34,032 nt of DNA. Source: an uncultured Sulfitobacter sp. (GTDB taxonomy: Bacteria; Pseudomonadota; Alphaproteobacteria; Rhodobacterales; Rhodobacteraceae). Positions 23,979 through 32,344 of this stretch are shown piece by piece. The position numbers and the translations under genes are program-made. The stretch covers positions 1 to 34,032 of the forward strand of contig CAJXSZ010000010.1 in the NCBI GenBank assembly GCA_913060815.1, in the 5' to 3' direction. A model generated the notes under the pieces. That model searched no databases. It worked only from the letters and a program-made list of their open reading frames with translations, and was not told where the DNA came from. The first letter of the stretch is position 1; each line of letters opens with the position of its first letter.

Positions 23979-24952
23979 TGCCGCCGCGCCACGGGGCGTT
24001 TGATGGTCCGCTTTGCCTTCGCCTGTTCGCGGAAAAAGACGAACAAGCCTGAGGCAAGGATCAGGGTGATGCCTGTCCAGACCTCCCATGTGGGCAAGTC
24101 GCCGAATATGACCAGCCCCCAGAATACCGCCAGCGGTAGGCCGATGTATTCGAACGGCGCTACAGTAGCCGCATCGGCAAGGCGGTAGGCCTGACTAAGG
24201 CTGTAGCCGATAAGCGCCCCGTTCACGCCCAGCCCGATAAGCACAAGCAGATCGCCCTGCGCTGGCCAGACCCATGCACGGAGGAGGAATTCCATCGACG
24301 GGTTGGTGAACTGGTCGGCAAACCTCCCGTCCCCTGCGATGAGGAAAAACGCAATCGACACGACGACAAATGTACCTTGGATGTAGATCGCCAATGTGGA
24401 GGCGGGTGCCTTTACGCCCAACTTGCGGGTCATCAATTGGTTCATTGCATAGGTAAAGGCGGCCAGCACGGGGAGAAGCAGGACAATGCGCGAAACACTC
24501 AGTGTGTCGCTCCCCTCCCATGGCCGCTGCATGATCACCACACCGATGAAACCGATAAACACGGCGCCGAGGCGCAGCGGTCCGACTTTTTCGCCCAGCA
24601 GCGGAATGGACAATAGTGTGATGAAAAGGGGTGCAACAAAAAAGATCGCCGTTACATCGGCCAGAGGTAGAACCGCAAGTGCCAGAAAGAATGTCATATT
24701 GGATATCACAATCAGAACACCGCGCAGCACATGCAGCCATGGACGCTCGGTGCGCAAAGCGGGAAAACCGCCCTCGAATTGCAAGAAAACCAAAGTAATC
24801 ATCAAGGCAACGATGGAGCGGAAGAAAACGATCTGATGCAGGGGATACCCGCTCGAGAGTTGCTTGATCAGCATATCGTTGCAAGAGATGCACAGCACGC
24901 CAAACAGCACAAAGGCGATGGCACGACCTGCGCTATTGGAGGCATTTGTCAT
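23975..24952 (-). CDS. EamA/DMT-family transporter
   Basis: About 325 residues with ten predicted transmembrane helices in two EamA repeats (about 8-135 and 155-300). Conserved landmarks include FFRSIVAL in the first repeat and APFEYIGLPLAVFWGLVIFGD in the second. A basic C-terminal tail follows. The substrate cannot be read; family members export amino acids or metabolites. The frame opens at an ATG at 24988, but 24952 has GAAGG 8 bases upstream and begins closer to the first helix, so I chose it. The last four bases, CTAG, hold the stop codons of this gene and of the convergent oxidoreductase gene. Confidence 0.9.
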   Translation of the reverse strand: MTNASNSAGRAIAFVLFGVLCISCNDMLIKQLSSGYPLHQIVFFRSIVALMITLVFLQFEGGFPALRTERPWLHVLRGVLIVISNMTFFLALAVLPLADVTAIFFVAPLFITLLSIPLLGEKVGPLRLGAVFIGFIGVVIMQRPWEGSDTLSVSRIVLLLPVLAAFTYAMNQLMTRKLGVKAPASTLAIYIQGTFVVVSIAFFLIAGDGRFADQFTNPSMEFLLRAWVWPAQGDLLVLIGLGVNGALIGYSLSQAYRLADAATVAPFEYIGLPLAVFWGLVIFGDLPTWEVWTGITLILASGLFVFFREQAKAKRTIKRPVARRH

Positions 24953-25033
24953 ATCCGCACCTTCATCAATCCCGTTGCGGCTGTCCATAAAAATTCATAG
25001 CGTAGCTCAAGTTGATTTCAGGAGAGCACACTC

Positions 25034-25543
25034 ATGCAAATGTCCGACACCCGCCAGATCGCCGCCACGCCTGCACAGGTTTACGCAGCGCTGCTTGACC
25101 CTGAGATGCTCAAGGCCTGCGTGCCGGGTGCGACCGAAGTCGAAGGCTCCCCCGAAGAGGGCTTCACGGCGACGGTCGTCCAGAAGGTCGGGCCTGTGAA
25201 GGCAACCTTCAAAGGCGAAGTCACGATCAGTGATATGGTGCCTGATACGTCGCTCAAGATCGACGGCGCTGGGAAGGGCGGGGCCGCAGGCTTTGCCAAG
25301 GGCGGTGCTGATGTGCGCCTTGCGCCCAGCGAAGGCGGCTGCGAGCTGAGCTATGATGTAGAGGCCAAGGTCGGCGGCAAGCTGGCGCAACTGGGCAGCC
25401 GTATTATCGACGGCTTTGCCAAAAAGATGGCTGACCAGTTCTTCAATAACCTGCAAGAAGCGCTTGAAGGTCCAAAGGACGACGCGCCCGAGGGCGAGGA
25501 AGTCGCCGAGAAAAAAGGCTGGTTCGGGTTCAAAAAGTCGTAA
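25034..25543 (+). CDS. CoxG-family SRPBCC protein
   Basis: The 169-residue protein is a carbon monoxide dehydrogenase subunit G (CoxG)-type member of the SRPBCC fold. It shows the typical MLKACVPGATEVE near the start, VQKVGPVKATFKGEV, and a Gly-rich segment before YDVEAKVGGKLAQLGSRIIDG. The acidic linker near 148-160 ends in a Lys/Trp/Phe tail (KKGWFGFKKS) that may touch membranes. CoxG proteins recruit molybdenum hydroxylases to the membrane or quinone pool, but no cox genes are in this window, so the partner is unknown. AGGAGA precedes the start. Confidence 0.88.
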   Translation: MQMSDTRQIAATPAQVYAALLDPEMLKACVPGATEVEGSPEEGFTATVVQKVGPVKATFKGEVTISDMVPDTSLKIDGAGKGGAAGFAKGGADVRLAPSEGGCELSYDVEAKVGGKLAQLGSRIIDGFAKKMADQFFNNLQEALEGPKDDAPEGEEVAEKKGWFGFKKS

Positions 25544-25611
25544 CGCCGCGGCGTGGTTGTAGCGGCGGCGCGATCTGGTTTAGGTAGGGCTATCTGAACC
25601 GGAGACCGCCC

Positions 25612-26544
25612 ATGCCCCCCATCGTCGAAATCAACGCGCTGCGCAAAGCTTATGCCAGCGGGTTTGAAGCGCTCAAAGGTGTGGATTTGTCGATTGAGGA
25701 AGGCGAGATTCTCGCGCTTCTGGGGCCGAACGGCGCAGGGAAGACCACGCTTATTTCTACAGTTTGCGGGATTACCACCGCGACGTCGGGCGCGGTGAGC
25801 GTGGGAGGCCATGACACGGTGCGCGATTTTCGCGCCGCACGTTCCATGATCGGGCTGGTCCCGCAAGAGATCAACCTCGAGCCATTCGAGAAGGTGCAAA
25901 ACACGGTCAAATTTTCGCGCGGGCTGTTCGGCCAAACGCCCGATCCAGCACTGATCGAGAAAATCCTGCGGCAGCTTTCGCTTTGGGACAAGCGTGATGC
26001 CCAAATTCGTGAACTCTCTGGCGGGATGAAGCGTCGCGTGCTGATCGCAAAAGCGCTCAGCCATGAGCCGCGTGTTCTTTTTCTGGACGAGCCAACAGCG
26101 GGTGTCGACGTCGAGCTGCGCCGCGATATGTGGGAGATCGTGGCCGAGCTGAAGCGCGACGGCGTGACCATTATTCTGACCACCCATTATATCGAAGAGG
26201 CCGAAGCCATTGCCGACCGTATTGGCGTGATTGCCAGCGGTGAGATTTTGCTGGTTGAGGACAAAGACAAGCTGATGGCACGCATGGGCAAAAAGGAACT
26301 AGAGGTGCAGCTTTCCGCACCGATCACGGCAATTCCTGACAGCCTTGCCTCGGATGCCCTGCGGCTCAACGAAGACGGCACAGCGTTGATTTATACCTAC
26401 GACACGCGCAGCGAGCGGACGGGCATTACCAAGCTGTTAGCCGAAGTGGCCGCTGCGGGCCTCACCCTGCGCGATGTGGTCACGCGGCAATCAAGCCTAG
26501 AGGATATTTTTGTGGGCCTCGTCCATGAAGGAGATGCACCATGA
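25612..26544 (+). CDS. yadG: ABC-2 type exporter ATPase (YadG-like)
   Basis: A 310-residue ATP-binding subunit. Walker A is GPNGAGKT (38-45), the signature is LSGGM (135-139), Walker B with the catalytic Glu is [11 protein letters not shown] (156-166), and the switch His is in [10 protein letters not shown]. The sequence around [11 protein letters not shown] and the overall length strongly recall E. coli YadG. The final about 90 residues form the usual regulatory tail. It overlaps the permease gene by 4 bp, giving a complete half-transporter pair. The substrate is unknown for this family. Confidence 0.93.
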   Translation: MPPIVEINALRKAYASGFEALKGVDLSIEEGEILALLGPNGAGKTTLISTVCGITTATSGAVSVGGHDTVRDFRAARSMIGLVPQEINLEPFEKVQNTVKFSRGLFGQTPDPALIEKILRQLSLWDKRDAQIRELSGGMKRRVLIAKALSHEPRVLFLDEPTAGVDVELRRDMWEIVAELKRDGVTIILTTHYIEEAEAIADRIGVIASGEILLVEDKDKLMARMGKKELEVQLSAPITAIPDSLASDALRLNEDGTALIYTYDTRSERTGITKLLAEVAAAGLTLRDVVTRQSSLEDIFVGLVHEGDAP

Positions 26545-27302
26545 ACTGGACTGCTGTTAAATCTATCTACCTGTTCGAGATGACGCGGTTTTTCCGCACA
26601 ATTACGCAAAGCTTTATCTCGCCTGTGCTCTCCACCTCCCTGTATTTCGTGGTCTTCGGCGCAGCCATCGGTAGCCGTATCCAAGAAGTGGAAGGTGTCT
26701 CATACGCCGCGTTCATCGTGCCGGGACTGATCATGCTGAGTGTCATCACGCAGTCGATTTCAAACGCGAGCTTCGGGATATACTTCCCCAAGTTCATCGG
26801 CACGATATTCGAGCTACTCTCCGCTCCTGTGAATTTCCTAGAGATCGTAATGGGTTATGTGGGGGCGGCGGCGACCAAGGCATTGTTCATCGGCGTGATC
26901 ATTCTGCTCACTGCATTCCTTTTTGTCGATTTCGAGATACAGCACCCCATTGCTATGGTTGGCTTTCTAGTGCTGACCTGCATCAGCTTTGCGCTGATGG
27001 GGTTCATCATCGGAATCTGGGCAGGTAATTTCGAGCAATTGCAACTGGTGCCTTTGCTCATCATTACCCCGCTCGTGTTTCTTGGTGGTTCGTTTTATTC
27101 CATCTCGATGCTGCCGCCTGTGTGGCAGGTGATTTCGCACTTCAATCCAGTTGTCTATCTTATCTCGGGGTTTCGCTGGTCCTTTTTCGGCACAGCTGAT
27201 GTGCCCATTGGGCTGAGCCTGTTCGCCATCACAGGCTTTACTACTCTGTGCCTCGGGGTGATTTGGTGGATATTCAAAACAGGCTGGCGCATTCGGCAAT
27301 AA
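26541..27302 (+). CDS. yadH: ABC-2 type exporter permease (YadH-like)
   Basis: The 253-residue integral membrane protein has six predicted helices. An amphipathic N-terminus ([23 protein letters not shown]) precedes the first helix, and the ABC-2 signature lies in [37 protein letters not shown] (about 174-210). Length and sequence resemble E. coli YadH and the NodJ/DrrB group. It dimerises and pairs with the ATPase upstream. The following S49 peptidase gene starts about 50 bp later and may share the transcript. Confidence 0.93.
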   Translation: MNWTAVKSIYLFEMTRFFRTITQSFISPVLSTSLYFVVFGAAIGSRIQEVEGVSYAAFIVPGLIMLSVITQSISNASFGIYFPKFIGTIFELLSAPVNFLEIVMGYVGAAATKALFIGVIILLTAFLFVDFEIQHPIAMVGFLVLTCISFALMGFIIGIWAGNFEQLQLVPLLIITPLVFLGGSFYSISMLPPVWQVISHFNPVVYLISGFRWSFFGTADVPIGLSLFAITGFTTLCLGVIWWIFKTGWRIRQ

Positions 27303-27352
27303 ATTGGGGCGGCTCCTTGTTGCGGAGCGCGCGTCGCTCTACATGTGAAACC

Positions 27353-28150
27353 ATGAAACATTGGCTCCCCTTTATAAACGACGATCCGACCGTTGCTGTG
27401 ATCCGGCTGTCGGGCATGATCGGCACTTCCGGACGCGGCGCACTTAATGACCAGTCTTTGGCGCCCGTGATTGAAAAAGCATTCAGCAAGGGAAAGCCCG
27501 TTGCTGTAGCGCTCGAGATCAACTCGCCTGGCGGCAGTCCTGTCCAATCCTCGCTGATCGGTGCGCGGATCAGAAGACTGGCGGAGGAAAAGAACATCCC
27601 CGTCATTGCCTTTGTCGAGGATGTAGCGGCCTCTGGCGGCTATTGGCTGGCCGCTGCGGCAGACGAAATTTATGCTGACCCTTCGTCGGTTGTAGGATCT
27701 ATCGGCGTCATCTCTGCGGGGTTCGGCCTGCACGAGCTTTTGGCCAAGAATGGCGTCGAGCGGCGCGTCTATACGGCGGGTAACTCTAAATCCATGCTGG
27801 ACCCGTTCCGCCCTGAGCAGCCTGAAGATGTGGCACGGCTCAAAGAGCTGCTGGAAGATATTCACGTGAATTTCAAAGAGCATGTAACTGCGCGCCGTGA
27901 GGGGAAGCTGGTTCAAGACCGTGACCTCTTTACCGGAGAGATTTGGCTGGCCCGCAAAGCGATTGAGGTCGGTTTGATTGATGGCATCGGCCACCTGAAA
28001 CCCCACCTGAAAGAGCGGTTCGGGGATAAGGTTAAGCTGCGCCGCATTGCAGGGAAGAAGAATTTCCTCGCCAAGTTCGGCGCAGGCATCGTGGATGACA
28101 CCCTACACGGTATCGAAGAGCGTGCCCAATTCGCGCGGTTCGGGCTTTAG
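27353..28150 (+). CDS. S49-family signal-peptide-peptidase-like serine protease
   Basis: The 265-residue protein is a short-form SppA/SohB peptidase. The catalytic Ser is S94 (VAASGGYWLA) and the Lys general base is K146 (AGNSKSMLDPF). EINSPGGSPVQSS (55-67) is the conserved oxyanion-side loop. There is no obvious N-terminal anchor, unlike many SppA proteins. The open frame extends to 27248, inside yadH; 27353 is preferred because MKHWLPFINDDPTVAVIRLSG matches family starts, although the ribosome site is weak. The downstream 55-residue membrane protein starts 1 bp after the stop. Confidence 0.92.
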   Translation: MKHWLPFINDDPTVAVIRLSGMIGTSGRGALNDQSLAPVIEKAFSKGKPVAVALEINSPGGSPVQSSLIGARIRRLAEEKNIPVIAFVEDVAASGGYWLAAAADEIYADPSSVVGSIGVISAGFGLHELLAKNGVERRVYTAGNSKSMLDPFRPEQPEDVARLKELLEDIHVNFKEHVTARREGKLVQDRDLFTGEIWLARKAIEVGLIDGIGHLKPHLKERFGDKVKLRRIAGKKNFLAKFGAGIVDDTLHGIEERAQFARFGL

Positions 28151-28151
28151 T

Positions 28152-28319
28152 ATGGTTTTGAAGATAGTTGCCCTGTTTCTGGTCTTCATCGGTGTGTTGG
28201 GCTGGTTTGGCAAAATGCACTGGATCGGGGGCAAGGCATTGACGCAACGCAAATGCCGCAGCTGTGGCAGATATCGCATCGGTAAAGGGCCCTGTGCCTG
28301 TGGAGGTAAACAGGGATGA
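28152..28319 (+). CDS. Tiny membrane protein with zinc-ribbon-like tail
   Basis: The 55-residue protein has one transmembrane helix (about 3-20) and a basic cytoplasmic tail with C35-x2-C38 and C48-x-C50, a spacing that could hold one zinc ion. It starts 1 bp after the S49 gene and overlaps the antiporter start by 4 bp (ATGA), so it belongs to the operon. I do not recognise a named family. A role as a small accessory of the S49 protease or the antiporter is only positional. The longer reading frame to 28047 lies inside the S49 gene and is not needed. Confidence 0.75.
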   Translation: MVLKIVALFLVFIGVLGWFGKMHWIGGKALTQRKCRSCGRYRIGKGPCACGGKQG

Positions 28320-29278
28320 TCTTGGCGTGGGCGCTGTCAGGCTTGGGCCTGCTTATTCTGTTGTTTGCTGGTGATGCGCTGGTAAAGGGTGCGGTCAATC
28401 TGAGCTTGCGCATCGGGATACCTGCATTAATCGTGAGCCTGACCATCGTCGCTTTCGGAACCTCTGCGCCAGAGCTCCTGATCGCGATCCAAGCAATCCT
28501 TGATGATGTGCCCGGCATTGCGATGGGCAATGTTGTCGGCTCCAATACGGCTAACATTTTGCTGGTGCTGGGGATACCGGCGCTCTTGGCGACAATGCAC
28601 ACATCCGAGTGTGATACGAGAAAATCGTTTAACCACATGATCGCAGCGACGCTTTTGTTCATCGCGCTTGCATATCGCGGCGTGTTCGATTGGGTGGCAT
28701 CCATCGCGCTGCTCGTTGCGTTGGGTGCGATGCTGTTTGATGCGGCGCGGGATGCGCGTGCGCACCGCCACGCTGATCTGGCAAAGACAACGGACGAAGA
28801 GGATGACCTTGAAGGGGCCGATCCCGATATGCCTTCATGGAAAATCGGTATGTTTCTTGTCCTCGGGATTGTGGGTCTGCCGCTTGGCGCGTCGTTGTTG
28901 GTGGATAACGCCACGATCATCGCCAAGGAGTTTGGAGTAAGCGATACTGTTATCGGCCTGACGCTTGTGGCGATTGGCACATCCTTGCCCGAGCTTGCGA
29001 CCACCGTTGTCGCTGCTTTGCGCCGTCAGGCGGATGTGGCACTGGGCAATGTGATCGGCTCGAACATGTTCAACCTTTTGGCCATCATCGGCATCACAGG
29101 CTTGATCGGGCCAATTGAGGTGGCTCCACAGTTCCTGCGCTTTGATCTTTGGGTCATGCTGGGTGCGTCTTTGTTGCTGGTTCCCTTCGTGTATCTGGGA
29201 CAAAATATCACGCGGGTCTGGGGAGTGGCGCTCTCCGCACTATATATCGCCTACCTCATTGTGGTTTTGGCGGGTTAA
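28316..29278 (+). CDS. Calcium/sodium antiporter (CaCA family, YrbG-like)
   Basis: The 320-residue integral membrane protein has ten helices in two inverted halves. Each half carries the ion-binding alpha repeat: GTSAPEL (48-54) with GNVVGSNTANILLVLG, and GTSLPEL (221-227) with GNVIGSNMFNLLAIIG. The glutamates E53 and E226 are the expected cation ligands. An acidic cytoplasmic loop (about 157-171, DEEDDLEGADPD) may sense Ca2+ or simply be a linker. It exchanges Na+ or H+ for Ca2+. The SDR gene follows after 10 bp. Confidence 0.95.
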   Translation: MILAWALSGLGLLILLFAGDALVKGAVNLSLRIGIPALIVSLTIVAFGTSAPELLIAIQAILDDVPGIAMGNVVGSNTANILLVLGIPALLATMHTSECDTRKSFNHMIAATLLFIALAYRGVFDWVASIALLVALGAMLFDAARDARAHRHADLAKTTDEEDDLEGADPDMPSWKIGMFLVLGIVGLPLGASLLVDNATIIAKEFGVSDTVIGLTLVAIGTSLPELATTVVAALRRQADVALGNVIGSNMFNLLAIIGITGLIGPIEVAPQFLRFDLWVMLGASLLLVPFVYLGQNITRVWGVALSALYIAYLIVVLAG

Positions 29279-29288
29279 GGACAGTTTC

Positions 29289-30068
29289 ATGAAGCGAGCA
29301 TTGGTAACAGGCGCGGGCAAGCGGCTGGGGCGCGCTATGGCGCTCTATCTGGCGGAGCGCGGCTATGATGTGGCGGTTCACTATGCGACCTCGGAGGAGG
29401 CTGCAGAGGAAGTCGTCGACCTCATCAAAGCCAAGGGTTGCAATGCGGTCGCGATCCATGCGGACCTTCTCGAGCTAGATGCTATGGAGGGGTTGCTGCC
29501 GCAGGCCGCAAGGGCGCTGGATGGACCTATCACCTGTTTGGTGAACAACGCTTCTGTATTCGAGTATGACACAATCGCATCAGCTTCCCGCGAAAGCTGG
29601 GACCGCCATATCAACAGCAACCTGCGCGCGCCCTTTGTTTTGAGCCAAGCGATGTCTGCACAAGGGCTCACTGCGACAGCAGACGAACAGGGAGAGCCTG
29701 TCGCGGCGGGATTGATCATCAATATGTTGGACCAGCGCGTTCGCAAACTGACGCCTGAGTTCATGACATATACCCTCGCCAAGATGGGGTTGTGGGCATT
29801 TACCCAGACGGCGGCACAGGCAATGTCACCGCACATCCGCGTCAATGCCATCGGGCCGGGGCCAACACTTCAGGGCGCGCGGCAGAGCAAGTCGCATTTC
29901 GATGCACAGCGGTCCGCGACCATCCTGAAAAGGGGTGCAAACCCTGCGGATATAACGGGTGCACTCGGCTATTTTCTGGATGCGTCGTCGGTCACGGGCC
30001 AGCTTTTGTGCGTTGACGGGGGGCAGCATCTTGGCTGGCAGACACCAGATGTCTTGGGTGTAGAATAG
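29289..30068 (+). CDS. SDR-family pteridine-reductase-like oxidoreductase (FolM/PTR1-type)
   Basis: The 259-residue short-chain dehydrogenase has TGAGKRLGRA (7-16), where Arg replaces the second Gly of the classic TGxxxGxG, as in pteridine reductases. NNAS (86-89) is present. The catalytic Tyr and Lys are Y161 and K165 (YTLAK), and the usual Ser is replaced by Asp in INMLD, another PTR1/FolM feature. It probably reduces a dihydropterin with NADPH. The open frame extends upstream into the antiporter gene; I use 29289, with AAGGA 8 bases before it. It likely ends the S49-antiporter operon. Confidence 0.9.
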   Translation: MKRALVTGAGKRLGRAMALYLAERGYDVAVHYATSEEAAEEVVDLIKAKGCNAVAIHADLLELDAMEGLLPQAARALDGPITCLVNNASVFEYDTIASASRESWDRHINSNLRAPFVLSQAMSAQGLTATADEQGEPVAAGLIINMLDQRVRKLTPEFMTYTLAKMGLWAFTQTAAQAMSPHIRVNAIGPGPTLQGARQSKSHFDAQRSATILKRGANPADITGALGYFLDASSVTGQLLCVDGGQHLGWQTPDVLGVE

Positions 30069-30107
30069 GCGACAGGCTCCGAGACTTCTGCACGGCTCCT
30101 GATTGCG

Positions 30108-30122
30108 TTAAAACTTTGTTAA
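30108..30122 (+). promoter_or_regulatory. CtrA-type binding site
   Basis: TTAA, seven bases (AACTTTG), then TTAA: a perfect match to the alphaproteobacterial CtrA full site TTAA-N7-TTAA. It lies about 230 bp before uvrC in an AT-rich spacer that also carries a DnaA box. The spacer is AT-rich enough that a chance match is possible. Confidence 0.55.
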
Positions 30123-30200
30123 TCTTTCAAGGCGGTAAAGGTTCAATCTGAAGCGTTTCGTTTTTATATCTTTTAAAAACAGATACTTAAATACCTGTCT

Positions 30201-30226
30201 AAAAATTAGGCATTCGAGCGAAGCCT
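30201..30226 (-). terminator. Leftward hairpin with T-tract
   Basis: AGGC-a-TTC (30208-30215) pairs with GAA-GCCT (30220-30226) in a 7-bp stem with one bulge and a GAGC loop. On the leftward strand it is followed by AATTTTT (down to 30201). No leftward gene ends here, so it would terminate an antisense or small RNA, if it is real. Confidence 0.4.
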
Positions 30227-30273
30227 CTAGAAAGAAACAAAAATTCATGAGAGTCCAAAAGTTATAGGCAGAG

Positions 30274-30282
30274 TTATCCACA
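30274..30282 (+). promoter_or_regulatory. Consensus DnaA box
   Basis: TTATCCACA is the exact consensus DnaA box, 68 bp before the uvrC start. Only one perfect box is present, so this is not a replication origin; DnaA as a transcription factor is the likelier reading. Confidence 0.5.
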
Positions 30283-30350
30283 GTAAAAGTGGACATGTTA
30301 ATGGTTGCCGCGAATGTTAAAATCTGGGCGGAAAGAGAGAATCAAATTCT

Positions 30351-32216
30351 ATGTCTGACGCGGAAAAAACCCTGCCAACTGGCTTCAGCGTGATTCAGGG
30401 ATATCTCAACACGATCGACAGCTCGCCTGGTGTTTACCGCATGCTCGATAGTGAGAGCCGCGTGCTTTACGTCGGCAAGGCACGCAATCTGCGCGCCCGT
30501 GTCAGCAACTATGCGCGCCCCTCCGGGCACAGTGCCCGTATTGCGCGGATGATCGACAACACCGCCTCCATGATGTTCCTGACGACCAAGACGGAGACAG
30601 AGGCGCTGCTGCTTGAGCAGAACCTGATCAAACAGCTCAAACCGAAATTTAACGTTCTCCTGCGTGATGACAAAAGCTTTCCGAATATTCTGGTCACTGA
30701 CAAACATGACTACCCGCAAATCAAGAAGCATCGCGGCGCGAAAAAGGAAAAGGGCGCATATTACGGCCCTTTCGCCAGTGCTGGCGCCGTGAACCGCACG
30801 CTGAACCAGCTTCAGCGCGTGTTTCTGTTGCGGGATTGCTCCAACAGCCAGTTCGAGACGCGCACGCGCCCTTGCCTGCAATACCAGATCAAACGCTGCT
30901 CGGCCCCTTGTGTAGGAAAGATCAGTGCAGAGGACTACGCCCAATCCGTACGCGACGCGCAGAAGTTCCTGTCGGGTAAAACAACGGGGATACAAACGCG
31001 GCTTGCCTCCGAGATGGCAGCGGCGTCAGAGGAGATGGAGTTCGAGCGCGCCGCAGCACTGCGCGACCGGATCAAGGCGCTGACCCAAGTGCAGACGACC
31101 CAAGGGATCAACCCGCGCGGGGTGAGTGAAGCGGATATCATCGGGCTTCATATGGCCGATGGGCAGGCCTGCGTTCAGGTGTTCTTCATCCGCTCGGGCC
31201 AGAACTGGGGCAATCACGACTACTACCCGCGTGTGGGAGATGATGTGGACGCGGCCGAAGTGTTGGAGGCATTCATCGGACAGTTCTACGACCAGCGCGA
31301 TCCGCCGCGCCAACTGATCCTGAGCCATGAGATCGAAAACCCCGACCTCATGGCCGAAGCGCTGGCCAGCAAGATCAACCGCAAGGTCGAGTTGCTTGTA
31401 CCACAACGTGGCGAGAAAGCAGAGCTGGTCGATGGTGCCCTGCGCAATGCCCGCGAGAGCTTAGCGCGTAAAATGGCGGAGAGTGCGACCCAGACCAAGT
31501 TGCTCAAGGGGCTGGCAGAGGCATTTGATCTGCCCAAAGTACCAGAGCGGATCGAGATCTATGACAACAGCCATATTCAGGGGGCTTTTGCCGTGGGCGC
31601 TATGGTGGTGGCGGGGCAGGAAGGCATGATCAAGAACCAGTACCGCAAGTTCAATATTCGCGGTGAAGAGCTCACCCCCGGTGATGATTTTGGCATGATG
31701 AAAGAGGTTCTTACGCGACGCTTCAAGCGGTTGATCAAAGAAGACCCCGACAGGAAGGAAGGCCACTGGCCCGACCTTCTGCTCATTGACGGCGGTGCCG
31801 GGCAGGTGAGTGCGGTGCGGGAGATCATGCGCGACTACGGAGTTGAGGATATTCCCATGGTCGGGGTGGCCAAGGGCGAGGACCGCGATGCAGGTAAGGA
31901 AGAATTCTACCGCACGGGCAAGCCCGTCATGGCGCTGCGCCATAACGATCCCGTGCTCTATTTCATCCAACGGATGAGAGATGAGGCACACCGCTTTGCC
32001 ATCGGCACTCACCGCGCCAAACGGGCGAAATCTGTCGGGGCAACTCCGCTGGATGACGTGCCGGGTGTTGGGGCATCACGCAAACGCGCATTGTTGGCTC
32101 ATTTTGGCTCGGCTAAGGCTGTTGCGCGGGCAAACTTGCAGGATCTTAAAGCGGTAGAAGGTGTCTCGGATGCGCTGGCTGATACGATCTATGCCTTTTT
32201 CCACGAAAAAGGGTGA
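30351..32216 (+). CDS. uvrC: Excinuclease ABC subunit C
   Basis: UvrC makes the two incisions around bulky DNA lesions in nucleotide excision repair after UvrAB loading. The 621-residue protein has a GIY-YIG nuclease domain (G27-V-Y29 and Y40-V-G42, with K/R-rich VGKARNLRARV), a Cys-rich segment (C174-type region CLQYQIKRCSAPCVG), a UVR motif that binds UvrB (about 224-245, EMEFERAAALRDRIKAL), an RNase H-like endonuclease half (IEIYDNSHIQG; LLLIDGGAGQ), and a C-terminal tandem helix-hairpin-helix (VPGVGASRKRALLAHFGS). The ribosome site is weak. The end of the coding region contains the palindrome CCTTTTTC-CAC-GAAAAAGG (32194-32212). Confidence 0.98.
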   Translation: MSDAEKTLPTGFSVIQGYLNTIDSSPGVYRMLDSESRVLYVGKARNLRARVSNYARPSGHSARIARMIDNTASMMFLTTKTETEALLLEQNLIKQLKPKFNVLLRDDKSFPNILVTDKHDYPQIKKHRGAKKEKGAYYGPFASAGAVNRTLNQLQRVFLLRDCSNSQFETRTRPCLQYQIKRCSAPCVGKISAEDYAQSVRDAQKFLSGKTTGIQTRLASEMAAASEEMEFERAAALRDRIKALTQVQTTQGINPRGVSEADIIGLHMADGQACVQVFFIRSGQNWGNHDYYPRVGDDVDAAEVLEAFIGQFYDQRDPPRQLILSHEIENPDLMAEALASKINRKVELLVPQRGEKAELVDGALRNARESLARKMAESATQTKLLKGLAEAFDLPKVPERIEIYDNSHIQGAFAVGAMVVAGQEGMIKNQYRKFNIRGEELTPGDDFGMMKEVLTRRFKRLIKEDPDRKEGHWPDLLLIDGGAGQVSAVREIMRDYGVEDIPMVGVAKGEDRDAGKEEFYRTGKPVMALRHNDPVLYFIQRMRDEAHRFAIGTHRAKRAKSVGATPLDDVPGVGASRKRALLAHFGSAKAVARANLQDLKAVEGVSDALADTIYAFFHEKG

Positions 32217-32344
32217 GCTTTGGCTGACGTAGGCTCCTGTTGCTTCTGGCGGATTCAGTTTATTGGCAAAATGATGAAGGGTGGCGCGGGATGGTGTATG
32301 TGTTCGTCCTTTTACGCGCTGGGCCAGAGGTGTAGGGTAATCGC

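Noticed and set aside
25544..25553. CGCCGCGGCG palindrome after the CoxG-family gene as a terminator
   Set aside because: Too short with no loop when folded and no T-tract; GC-rich palindromes of this length occur by chance.
30108..30296. Leftward 62-codon frame in the AT-rich spacer before uvrC
   Set aside because: Composition reflects AT-rich non-coding DNA and there is no ribosome site or similarity I can recognise.
30100..30350. Replication origin, suggested by AT-richness with DnaA and CtrA sites
   Set aside because: Only one perfect DnaA box, and none of the genes usually near alphaproteobacterial origins (hemE, parAB, dnaA, dnaN) are nearby.
32194..32212. CCTTTTTC-CAC-GAAAAAGG as a uvrC terminator
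   Set aside because: The hairpin is inside the coding region and is A/T-only in the stem core with no following T-tract; it is probably a coincidence of Phe/Lys codons.
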